Assembly: GCF_028282165.1 (NCBI RefSeq)
Contig: NZ_JANQIM010000033.1
Location: 248,001 to 312,000 of the forward strand
DNA: 64,000 nt
Direction: 5' to 3'
Source of the DNA: Winogradskyella sp.
Lineage (GTDB): Bacteria > Bacteroidota > Bacteroidia > Flavobacteriales > Flavobacteriaceae
Positions 19,230 to 27,802 of this stretch are shown piece by piece (position 1 is the first letter of the stretch; every line of letters starts with the position of its first letter). The notes under the pieces are model-generated. The model did not search any database. It was not told where the DNA came from and saw nothing but the letters and a program-made list of their open reading frames with translations. Made by a program: the position numbers and the translations under genes.

Positions 19230-20666
19230 ATGATTATGAAAAAATTTAGTTTAAGATATTACGTCATCTTTCCTTTATTGGGATTACTATGTGTCGCGAT
19301 GATAGGCTGCGAAAGAGGTTTCTCTGATGACGTGGATTTAGCAACTTTCCCTGTAACGCCAGATATTTTTACAGATGCACCAGTTGGACTAACAGATGAG
19401 TTTTTTGATTCTTTTGACCCAGCTGTCGGAGCCAATACTGAAGGTTTTAGCACTGATGATAGTGAGGCCTATGAGGGTACAACATCAATTAGAATTGATG
19501 TTCCTACACCAAATGATCCTAACGGGGGTTTTATAGGAGGTATTTTTAAGGACAGAGGCGACGGCAGAAATCTAACAGGCTATGATGCCCTAACCTTTTG
19601 GGTAAAAGGTTCGACTACGGCAACTGTAGGTGTCTTTGGTTTTGGTTCCGATTTTGAAGAGGATAAATACGCGGTTTCTTTAAACAATACAGAACTATCT
19701 ACAGATTGGAAAAAAGTTATTATTCCAATTCCAGATCCTTCAAAGTTAGTTCAAGAAAAGGGAATGTTCTTATTTTCGGCAGGTACAGAAAGCACAAATG
19801 GTGTTGGTTATACTTTTTGGATAGACGAATTACGTTTTGAAAACTTAGGAACTTTGGGCCAACCAAGACCAAAGATATTTGGAGGGCAAGATCAAACAGG
19901 TCAGGCTAATGTCGGTACATCTGTACCAGTGATTGGGTTGACCTATACAGCGAATGGCCCCAATGGTTTAGATATAACCGTGAATGCGGCTCCCTCTTAT
20001 TTTGATTTTGATAGCTCAAATCCGTTTGTAGCTTCAGTAGATGAATTTGGTTTAGTTACAGTTGATGGACCAGGGGAAGTTGACCCAGAAACGGGAGAAC
20101 TTATTAATACGTCTGTAATTACAGCTGATTTAGCAGGTGTTGACGCCGACGGATCTCTAACCATAGAAGCTGTAAATATTGATGTCATTTCTATTTTTAG
20201 TGATGTATTTGCTAATGAACCTGTAGATAATTTTAATGGTTTTTACCTTGAGCAGAATACCTTAGGTGGTGACGTAGATGAAGATGGTAACAACGTTATT
20301 ACTTATACTCAGCTAGACTTTGTAGCTATTGAATTTTATGGAAGAGATGGCAGCGATGTGCCACCAATTGATGCTACAGAAATGACACATTTACATATAG
20401 ACGTAAGAGTAAATGAAAATGTTGATCCAGGGGACTTTGTAAGATTTGCCTTGTTTAATAATTTCACAACGCCAAGTGAGTCAGAAGGAAGCTTTACAAT
20501 ATTATCGAACGATTTACAAGCTAACCAGTGGGTAGAGTTCGACATTCCATTGTCAAGTTTCATTGGATTAGGCGGAAGAGAAGCTTTAGGTGCGCTATTT
20601 ACAGTAACGGATAACACAATAAGTACACTTTCTTTAGATAACATATATTTCTATTCTGAAAACTAA
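19230..20666 (+). CDS. glycan-binding lipoprotein with CBM-like and Big-like domains
   Basis: Lipoprotein of 478 residues (476 from the ATG at 19236) with leader LLCVAMIGC. Residues about 45-210 resemble a CBM11-like jelly roll (GTTSIRIDVPTP...LTGYDALTFWVKGS...YTFWIDELRFEN). Residues about 235-325 look like an Ig/Big-like domain. The C-terminal 150 residues form a second CBM-like unit (DFVAIEFYGRDGSD...MTHLHIDVRV...LSLDNIYFYSEN). No catalytic motif was found. It starts 6 bp after the GH-A/barrel gene and ends 12 bp before GH16, so it probably works with them at the surface. The substrate is inferred from context. Confidence 0.75.
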   Translation: MIMKKFSLRYYVIFPLLGLLCVAMIGCERGFSDDVDLATFPVTPDIFTDAPVGLTDEFFDSFDPAVGANTEGFSTDDSEAYEGTTSIRIDVPTPNDPNGGFIGGIFKDRGDGRNLTGYDALTFWVKGSTTATVGVFGFGSDFEEDKYAVSLNNTELSTDWKKVIIPIPDPSKLVQEKGMFLFSAGTESTNGVGYTFWIDELRFENLGTLGQPRPKIFGGQDQTGQANVGTSVPVIGLTYTANGPNGLDITVNAAPSYFDFDSSNPFVASVDEFGLVTVDGPGEVDPETGELINTSVITADLAGVDADGSLTIEAVNIDVISIFSDVFANEPVDNFNGFYLEQNTLGGDVDEDGNNVITYTQLDFVAIEFYGRDGSDVPPIDATEMTHLHIDVRVNENVDPGDFVRFALFNNFTTPSESEGSFTILSNDLQANQWVEFDIPLSSFIGLGGREALGALFTVTDNTISTLSLDNIYFYSEN

Positions 20667-20678
20667 TACATAAAAACT

Positions 20679-21614
20679 ATGAACTTTAAGAAGAAAATAA
20701 AATTAAGCGTACTGCAATGGTGCTTTGCATTTTTGGGAATTACAGCAATTAGTGCTATGATTATAAGTTGTAACCCTGATGATACTCAGGTCGTGGCAAA
20801 TTTTGGTACCATAACAATGCAGGATGAGTTTAATGATCCAGGAGCGCCAGATCCTACCATTTGGAGCTATGAAATTGGTAATGGTGCAGAACAAGGTATA
20901 CCAGGCTGGGGAAACAATGAATTACAGTATTATACCGATAGACCTGAGAATGTTGTAGTAGAGTATGATGATGAGGCTGAGAATGGTTATTTAAAAATAA
21001 CTGCCTTAAGAGAAGATTTTGAAGGTGCTGCTTATACGTCTGGAAGGATAATTACTCAAATAGACCCAGGAACTGGTAATGGTTTTGAGCAACAATATGG
21101 GCGTTTTGAGGCTCGTATAAAATTACCTTGGGGTAAAGGGTTGTGGCCAGCATTTTGGTTATTAGGTAATGACTGTGATGAAAATCCTTGGCCTAATTGT
21201 GGTGAGATAGACATCATGGAATATCTTGGTGATGAACCAACTGTAGTTTTTGGTAGTGTCCATGGGCCTGGTTATAATGCTGGTGATTCTGTTTCTAAGG
21301 ATTATGAACTCCAAAATAGTCGTTTCGATGATGAGTTCCATGTCTTTGGCGTAGAGTGGAGTCCCAACAGAATTAACTTTTATGTAGACGGCGATTTATA
21401 TCAGTCTCTTACACCAGAAGTTATAGCTGAAGAAGCCGAAGAATCTATTGAGAATAGTATGCTCAGTAACGCAGGTGATTGGGTTTTTAACCGTCCATTT
21501 TACATTATTCTGAATATTGCGGTGGGAGGTAATTTACCTGGTTCACCGAATGCTGATACTGTATTCCCGCAGACCATGTATGTGGACTACGTAAGAGTAT
21601 ACGCAGCAGATTAA
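20679..21614 (+). CDS. GH16 endo-beta-1,3-glucanase (laminarinase) lipoprotein
   Basis: This 311-residue enzyme has a lipoprotein leader (MIISC, Cys31). The GH16 catalytic domain fills residues about 45-311. Markers are DEFN, WGNNELQYYT, YGRFEARIKLPWGKGLWPAFW, the catalytic signature GEIDIMEYLG (nucleophile E176, D178, acid/base E181) and YVDYVRVYA at the end. The WGNNE and GEIDIMEYLG combination is typical of laminarinases. It cleaves internal beta-1,3 bonds of laminarin at the surface or in the periplasm. There is no CBM in the same chain, but the preceding lipoprotein may supply binding. A terminator begins 23 bp after the stop. Confidence 0.92.
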   Translation: MNFKKKIKLSVLQWCFAFLGITAISAMIISCNPDDTQVVANFGTITMQDEFNDPGAPDPTIWSYEIGNGAEQGIPGWGNNELQYYTDRPENVVVEYDDEAENGYLKITALREDFEGAAYTSGRIITQIDPGTGNGFEQQYGRFEARIKLPWGKGLWPAFWLLGNDCDENPWPNCGEIDIMEYLGDEPTVVFGSVHGPGYNAGDSVSKDYELQNSRFDDEFHVFGVEWSPNRINFYVDGDLYQSLTPEVIAEEAEESIENSMLSNAGDWVFNRPFYIILNIAVGGNLPGSPNADTVFPQTMYVDYVRVYAAD

Positions 21615-21636
21615 AACAAAAATTATAAGTCTAATA

Positions 21637-21667
21637 AAGGTCAAGAGAGGCTATTCTTGACCTTTTT
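21637..21667 (+). terminator. intrinsic terminator after GH16
   Basis: A 10-bp perfect stem (AAGGTCAAGA / TCTTGACCTT) with an 8-nt loop is followed by T residues. It shares the 8-bp core AAGGTCAA with the terminator at 15909. The reading frame of the following phosphorylase is already open here. Confidence 0.8.
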
Positions 21668-24600
21668 GACCCTTGTCCTCAAAATTGCTAACATTGAATT
21701 AAATAAGAAATTGAAAGATACTATCCAACAAGACAAAGCTGTGAATCTAGAGCCTGTAACTATAGACGGTAAGGCTTATTTTAAGATTTCTAATAGTGAT
21801 CAAATGCGTCCGTTTTTTATGAGCATTGTGAGTGATTCTAATCATTGGATGTTTATATCAAGTAATGGCGGATTAACTGCTGGACGCAAAAATTCTGAAT
21901 ATGCATTATTTCCTTATTATTCCGATGACAAAATCACAGAGTCATCTGAAATAACTGGGGCTAAATCCATTTTTCAAATCAACAAGAATGGCGAAAGATA
22001 TATTTGGGAACCATTTTCTATCAGATTTCAGGATGATTATAACATGAGGCGCAACCTTTACAAAAGTGTCTATGGGAATGCTGTAATTTTTGAAGAAGAA
22101 AACCTGGACTTGGACCTTATCTTTAGATATGAATGGTGCTCTAGTAATAGGTTTGGTTTTGTTAAAAAATCAAGACTTGTCAATAATTCAACCTTACCTC
22201 TTACAGTAAATGTTTTAGATGGCATTCAGAACGTATTACCATATGGGGTTAGTAGTGCCTTACAAAATGCAAGCAGTAATCTAGTAGATGCCTACAAGCG
22301 TACCGAATTGGTCGAAAACACTGGAATCGGAATTTTTGCATTAAGTGCCATTATTGTTGATAAGGCCGAGCCAAGTGAAGCGCTCAAAGCAAATATAGCT
22401 TGGTCATTGGGTCTTGAGAATCCCAATTATTTACTGTCTTCACTTCAACTAGATAGCTTTAGAAACTTTGAAGATATCCATCAAGAGATTGATGTAAAAG
22501 CTGAAAAGGGGGCGTATTTTGTCAGTTCCCAAATTCAATTGGCTTCAAAGGAAATAAAGGATTGGGTCATCGTTGCCAATGTTAATCAAGATCACTCGGC
22601 AATTGTTCAGATTTCAAAACAGATAAGTGAAGACAATCAGTTATTGAGCAAACTTGAAGAGAATATCGATTTAGGCACTAAAAAGCTTATAAAATTAAAT
22701 GCCTCTTCAGATGGATTACAGTTAACATCAGATAACTTTAGGGATACTAGACATTTTTCAAATACGCTGTTTAATATAATGAGAGGAGGTATTTTTGATG
22801 ATGGCTACACTATTGAAAAATGGGATTTTGAAAAATATATAGCGAAGGCAAATAAGAAAGTATCTAGAAAATTAGAGGGTGTTATCAATGCGATGCCAGC
22901 TACATTTTCGGTAACCTATCTAAAAGACATTGCTTATAAGTCTGATGATAAAAATTTTAGACGTTTGTGTCTAGAATATATGCCATTAAAATTTAGTCGA
23001 CGACATGGTGATCCTAGTAGACCTTGGAATAGGTTTTCTATTAATACAAGAAGTGAAATAGATGGCTCCAAGATTCTAGATTATGAAGGGAACTGGCGCG
23101 ATATATTTCAGAATTGGGAGGCTCTAGCACATTCGTATCCTGAGTTTATGGAAAGTATGATTCATAAATTCTTAAACGCAACTACGTTTGATGGTTATAA
23201 TCCATATAGGATTACGAAAGACGGGTTCGATTGGGAAATTATAGAACCAGACGACCCTTGGTCGTATATTGGGTATTGGGGAGATCACCAAATCATTTAT
23301 TTGCTTAAGTTTTTAGAATTCATTGAAGGACATAACCCAGGGAAATTGGAAAGTTTTTTTAATAAGGATTTGTTTGTATATGCCAATGTGCCTTATAAGA
23401 TAAAGCCTTACACAGACTTACTTCAGAATCCAAAAGACACGATTGAGTTTGATGAAGATTTAGATCGGAGAATTCGCCAAGATAGATTAGAATTAGGTGC
23501 AGATGGTGCTTTATTGAGGGATGAAAACCGACTTATTGTAAAAGTAAATTTTGTAGAAAAGATACTAGCCACAACTTTAGCCAAATTATCCAATTTTATA
23601 CCAGAGGGAGGTATTTGGATGAATACACAACGCCCAGAATGGAATGATGCCAACAATGCTTTGGTTGGTAACGGTGTGTCTATGGTAACCTTATATTACT
23701 TGAGACGCTTTTTAAAATTCTTTGATACAGTATTTACTAATGTGAGTACTGAATCTATAGAGCTATCAAACGAATTACTCACTTTTTATAATGCCGTTTC
23801 AGAAACCTTCAAAAACCACCAGTATATATTAGCAGGTAAAATCAATGATTCTGACCGCAAGAAAGTTTTAGATCAATTGGGGGAAGCAGGAAGCCAATAC
23901 AGAGAACAAATCTACAATAACGCATTCTCTGGCCGTAAGTCTAGTGTGCCCGTAAGTTCAATAAGAGGGTTCATTAAGGTTGGTCTCGAATATTTAGCGC
24001 ATTCTATTAAAGCCAATAAACGTTCGGACGATTTGTATCATGCCTACAACATTATGACGGTAAGCAGTAATGATAGTATTTCTATTTCTTATTTAGATGA
24101 AATGTTAGAAGGTCAAGTAGCTGCTTTGAGTTCAGGATTCTTGTCTTCTCGCGAGAATTTAGCAGTATTAGATGGTCTTAAACACAGCTCTCTTTTCAGA
24201 GACGACCAATACAGTTACATTTTATATCCATATAAAAACTTAAAAGGGTTTATGGATAGAAATACTATTCCAGCAAGTGCTGTTGAAAGTTCAGAGCTTT
24301 TAACCACCTTAGTTGCAGATGGCAATGTACGTATCCTAGAAAAAGACATTAACGGTGAGTACCACTTTAACGGTAACTTTAAAAATGCTGATGACCTTAA
24401 AGAGGCGCTCAAAGATTTTGCAGGGACGAGTTATGAAACTCTAGCTGTAACTGATAAAGCCAAAGTGCTTCAAATTTTTGAAGATTTATTCAACCATAAA
24501 GCTTTTACAGGGCGCTCAGGAACATTCTACGGATACGAGGGATTAGGATCTATTTATTGGCATATGGTTTCAAAACTATTGCTTGCTGTGATGGAATGTT

Positions 24601-25157
24601 GCCAGAAAGCCATAGAAGACAATGAAAGCGATGAAGTTGTAGGTAGACTATTAGAGCACTATTATGAAATTAACGAAGGTATAGGTGTACACAAATCACC
24701 CGAACTGTATGGTGCATTTCCAACGGATCCATATTCGCACACGCCAGCTGGTAAAGGTGCCCAGCAACCTGGAATGACAGGTCAGGTTAAAGAAGATATT
24801 TTAAGCCGTTTTGGTGAGTTAGGTGTTTTCGTCAAAAATGGTCATTTGGTTTTTAATCCTTGTATGCTTCGCAAAGATGAATTTTTATCAGTAGAGCAAA
24901 CCTTCAATTATGTGTCAGCAGATGGAGAAGCGTCAATACTAAATTTACGTAATGAACAATTGGTATTTACTTATTGCCAAGTACCTATAGTGTATACCAT
25001 TGCCAATGAATATAAAACAGTTGTAACCTTTAATGATGGTTCTGAAGTATCATTTGATGAATTAAGTCTAGATAAAACTACTAGCGCTGAGGTCTTCAGT
25101 CGTTCTGGAAGTATTAAAGTCGTTACAGTTTATATTAAAGAAGAATACCTAAAATAA
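21657..25157 (+). CDS. GH149-like beta-1,3-oligoglucan phosphorylase
   Basis: Cytosolic protein of up to 1166 residues without a signal peptide. Its size and motifs fit the GH94-like phosphorylases, specifically GH149 beta-1,3-glucan phosphorylase: an N-terminal beta-sandwich (RPFFMSIVSDSNHWMFISSNGGLTAGRKNSEYALFPYY), an (alpha/alpha)6 catalytic region (DDPWSYIGYWGDHQ near 23260; PEWNDANNALVGNGVSM near 23634, reminiscent of the GH94 DWND motif) and YGYEGLGSIYWHM. It would release glucose-1-phosphate from imported oligosaccharides. No ATG exists before codon 50, inside conserved sequence. The start must be TTG (21657, 21666, 21711), ATT (21693) or GTG (21741). I give the longest frame, but 21693-21711 fits better because it clears the terminator hairpin. 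Confidence 0.82.
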   Translation: MTFLTLVLKIANIELNKKLKDTIQQDKAVNLEPVTIDGKAYFKISNSDQMRPFFMSIVSDSNHWMFISSNGGLTAGRKNSEYALFPYYSDDKITESSEITGAKSIFQINKNGERYIWEPFSIRFQDDYNMRRNLYKSVYGNAVIFEEENLDLDLIFRYEWCSSNRFGFVKKSRLVNNSTLPLTVNVLDGIQNVLPYGVSSALQNASSNLVDAYKRTELVENTGIGIFALSAIIVDKAEPSEALKANIAWSLGLENPNYLLSSLQLDSFRNFEDIHQEIDVKAEKGAYFVSSQIQLASKEIKDWVIVANVNQDHSAIVQISKQISEDNQLLSKLEENIDLGTKKLIKLNASSDGLQLTSDNFRDTRHFSNTLFNIMRGGIFDDGYTIEKWDFEKYIAKANKKVSRKLEGVINAMPATFSVTYLKDIAYKSDDKNFRRLCLEYMPLKFSRRHGDPSRPWNRFSINTRSEIDGSKILDYEGNWRDIFQNWEALAHSYPEFMESMIHKFLNATTFDGYNPYRITKDGFDWEIIEPDDPWSYIGYWGDHQIIYLLKFLEFIEGHNPGKLESFFNKDLFVYANVPYKIKPYTDLLQNPKDTIEFDEDLDRRIRQDRLELGADGALLRDENRLIVKVNFVEKILATTLAKLSNFIPEGGIWMNTQRPEWNDANNALVGNGVSMVTLYYLRRFLKFFDTVFTNVSTESIELSNELLTFYNAVSETFKNHQYILAGKINDSDRKKVLDQLGEAGSQYREQIYNNAFSGRKSSVPVSSIRGFIKVGLEYLAHSIKANKRSDDLYHAYNIMTVSSNDSISISYLDEMLEGQVAALSSGFLSSRENLAVLDGLKHSSLFRDDQYSYILYPYKNLKGFMDRNTIPASAVESSELLTTLVADGNVRILEKDINGEYHFNGNFKNADDLKEALKDFAGTSYETLAVTDKAKVLQIFEDLFNHKAFTGRSGTFYGYEGLGSIYWHMVSKLLLAVMECCQKAIEDNESDEVVGRLLEHYYEINEGIGVHKSPELYGAFPTDPYSHTPAGKGAQQPGMTGQVKEDILSRFGELGVFVKNGHLVFNPCMLRKDEFLSVEQTFNYVSADGEASILNLRNEQLVFTYCQVPIVYTIANEYKTVVTFNDGSEVSFDELSLDKTTSAEVFSRSGSIKVVTVYIKEEYLK

Positions 25158-25168
25158 AATCAGTAATC

Positions 25169-26461
25169 ATGAAAAAAGGAGTTGTTATAATTTTTGTTTT
25201 ATCTCTAGTCTTCATGGTGTCTTGCAGTGAAAAGAAAAAAGACGAAATGTCTTCAACCCAAATTAAGAAAGAAGTGACAGCGAAAGATATATTAGGAAAT
25301 CCGCAATATTTGGCCATATCCTATGGCGGTTACCGAGAACGATCAAGGGATAGTCAGCCTACTATACCAGAATTAAAGGAAGATTTAAAAATATTATCGG
25401 CAATGGGTGTTAAGTTGCTTAGAACATATAATGTTCAGCCAAAATTACCACATGCATCCAATGTTTTAAAGGCTATTAGAGAGTTAAAGGCTGAAGATGC
25501 GGATTTTGAAATGTATGTAATGTTAGGTGCATGGATTGATTGCCTAAATGCTTGGACAGATAAAGCACCCAATCACGATGTAGAAAGCCCTAATAATGAA
25601 GGTGAAATAGAAAGAGCGGCTGCATTGGCCAATGAATATCCAGACATTGTTAAAATTATTGCGGTAGGCAACGAAGCTATGGTAAAATGGGCAACATCGT
25701 ATTATGTTCAACCAGAAGTGATTTTAAAATGGGTAAATCACTTACAAGACTTAAAAAAAGAAGGTAAGCTGCCTAAAGATTTATGGATCACAAGTTCTGA
25801 TGATTTTTCATCTTGGGGAGGAGGTTCTGCCGAGTATCACGTGGAAGATTTAGAGAAATTGGTAGAGGCCGTAGATTTTATATCCATGCATACATATCCT
25901 TATCATAATTCGCATTATAATCCAGAATTTTGGGGAGTGCCAGAAGCCCATAAAGACATGCCTGATTCAACTAAAATAGAAATGGCGATGGAAAGGGCGC
26001 TAAAATTTGCCCAAAAGCAATATGATAGTGTTACTAACTATATGAAAAGCTTGGGTGTTAATAAGCCAATCCATATAGGTGAGACAGGTTGGGCAACGAT
26101 TTCTAATGGGCATTATGGCAACAATGGTTCTCGTGCCACAGACGAATATAAACAAGGGTTGTACTACAAATCAATGAGACGTTGGACAAATATGGCCGGA
26201 ATTTCTTGTTTTTATTTCGAAGCATTTAACGAGAAATGGAAAGATGCCCATAATGCTAAAGGCTCAGAAAATCATTTTGGATTATTTACCATCGAAGGTA
26301 AGGCGAAATATCCTATTTGGGATTTGGTAGACCAAGGCATTTTTGACGGATTAACAAGAGGAGGTAATACGATCACAAAAACCTATAACGGTGACAAAGC
26401 GTTACTTTTAGAAGATGTTCTCGTACCACCTTCTGAAGAAGAAATAATGGCAAGACGATAA
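25169..26461 (+). CDS. GH17 beta-1,3-glucanase lipoprotein (copy 1)
   Basis: Lipoprotein of 430 residues (leader MVSC, Cys19). It is a GH17 TIM barrel: ISYGGYR, MGVKLLRTYN, acid/base in AVGNEAM (E169), SMHTYPYHNSHYNP, nucleophile in IHIGETGWAT (E305) and CFYFEAFNEKWKD. GH17 enzymes hydrolyse or transglycosylate beta-1,3-glucan, and laminarin PULs of marine flavobacteria carry such enzymes. It begins 11 bp after the phosphorylase and is followed 40 bp later by a paralogue, so the cluster is co-transcribed. It probably acts on laminarin oligosaccharides in the periplasm or on the surface. Confidence 0.88.
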   Translation: MKKGVVIIFVLSLVFMVSCSEKKKDEMSSTQIKKEVTAKDILGNPQYLAISYGGYRERSRDSQPTIPELKEDLKILSAMGVKLLRTYNVQPKLPHASNVLKAIRELKAEDADFEMYVMLGAWIDCLNAWTDKAPNHDVESPNNEGEIERAAALANEYPDIVKIIAVGNEAMVKWATSYYVQPEVILKWVNHLQDLKKEGKLPKDLWITSSDDFSSWGGGSAEYHVEDLEKLVEAVDFISMHTYPYHNSHYNPEFWGVPEAHKDMPDSTKIEMAMERALKFAQKQYDSVTNYMKSLGVNKPIHIGETGWATISNGHYGNNGSRATDEYKQGLYYKSMRRWTNMAGISCFYFEAFNEKWKDAHNAKGSENHFGLFTIEGKAKYPIWDLVDQGIFDGLTRGGNTITKTYNGDKALLLEDVLVPPSEEEIMARR

Positions 26462-26501
26462 AGGTTTAAATATATAAGATTAATTAAATAAAGACTACAC
26501 A

Positions 26502-27791
26502 ATGAGATTGAATAAATATATATGGGCAATAGCATTTATTTCAATGTTCATTTGGTCTTGTAAAGAAACCCCTAAATTGAAAGAGCAGCAGGAAGTTGAA
26601 AAACAGTTATCGGCAAAAGACATTTTAGGTCATCCAGAATATTTAGCTATGTCTTACGGTGGTTATAGAAATGTTGATCACGACATAGAACCTACTATTG
26701 AGGAACTCAAAGAGGACATCAAGCTTTTGTCTGCAATGGGTGTGGGGATCATCCGTACTTATAAAGTATACTTACCTCATGCGTCAAATGTTTTAAAAGC
26801 CATTTCAGAAATAAAAAAGGAAGATCCAAATTTTGAAATGTATGTGATGCTCGGTGCGTGGATTAACTGCAAAAATGCCTTTACGGACCAAGTCGATCAT
26901 AGTCAGGAAAGTGAAGAGAATGCAGCTGAGATTAATAAAGCCGTAACACTAGCTAAGCAATATCCAGACATTGTGAAAGTGATCGCTGTAGGAAATGAAG
27001 CCATGGTAAAATGGCAAGCTTTGTATTATGTACAGCCAGATGTTATTTTAAAGTGGGTTAATCATCTTCAAAACCTTAAAACAATAGGAGAACTTCCGAA
27101 AGATTTATGGATAACCAGTTCCGATAATTTTGCATCTTGGGGTGGTGGCGGAGATGAATATCATGTTGAAGACTTAAACAGCCTTATAAAAGCAGTAGAC
27201 TTCATTTCCATGCACACTTACCCAATGCACGATACACATTACAATCCCGATTTTTGGTATGTCCCAGAAGATGAAGTAGGACTATCGGATATGGAAAAGA
27301 TTGAAGCAGCAATGAAGCGTTCCTTAGAGTATTCTAAAGGGCAGTATCAGAGCGTTTCTGATTATGTTAAGAGTATAGGTGAAGATAAACCAATTCATAT
27401 TGGAGAAACAGGATGGGCAACTGTATCTAATAGTTTTTACGGGCCCGATGGTTCAAGAGCTACTGACGAATTTAAAGAAGCTAGATTCCATGAGTTGATA
27501 AGAGACTATACCAATAAAAATAAGATTGCTTGTTTTTACTTCGAAGGATTTGATGAACCTTGGAAGGATGCTAATAACCCGCAGGGTTCAGAAAATCATT
27601 TTGGATTGTTTACGGTCGAAGGAAAAGCCAAATACGCGCTTTGGGGTATGGTCGATAAAGGTGTTTTTACTGGATTAACTAGAAATGGAAACCCCATTAG
27701 CAAAACTTATAATGGCGATAAAGAAGCATTGATGAAGGATGTATTGGTGCCACCAACTAAAGAAGAAGTTTTAAATCATAAATCAAACTAA
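26502..27791 (+). CDS. GH17 beta-1,3-glucanase lipoprotein (copy 2)
   Basis: Lipoprotein of 429 residues (leader FIWSC, Cys20), collinear with the preceding GH17 and clearly its tandem paralogue. It shares AKDILG.P.YLA.SYGGYR, HASNVLKAI, EMYVMLGAWI.C and GSENHFGLFT..GKAKY. The catalytic pair is E166 (AVGNEAM) and E302 (IHIGETGWAT). The loops differ: PKLPHAS becomes YLPHAS, and the subsite region HYNPDFWYVPEDEVGLSD is changed. This suggests divergence in cleavage pattern or chain length rather than simple dosage. Confidence 0.87.
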   Translation: MRLNKYIWAIAFISMFIWSCKETPKLKEQQEVEKQLSAKDILGHPEYLAMSYGGYRNVDHDIEPTIEELKEDIKLLSAMGVGIIRTYKVYLPHASNVLKAISEIKKEDPNFEMYVMLGAWINCKNAFTDQVDHSQESEENAAEINKAVTLAKQYPDIVKVIAVGNEAMVKWQALYYVQPDVILKWVNHLQNLKTIGELPKDLWITSSDNFASWGGGGDEYHVEDLNSLIKAVDFISMHTYPMHDTHYNPDFWYVPEDEVGLSDMEKIEAAMKRSLEYSKGQYQSVSDYVKSIGEDKPIHIGETGWATVSNSFYGPDGSRATDEFKEARFHELIRDYTNKNKIACFYFEGFDEPWKDANNPQGSENHFGLFTVEGKAKYALWGMVDKGVFTGLTRNGNPISKTYNGDKEALMKDVLVPPTKEEVLNHKSN

Positions 27792-27802
27792 AAGATGTAA
27801 GC

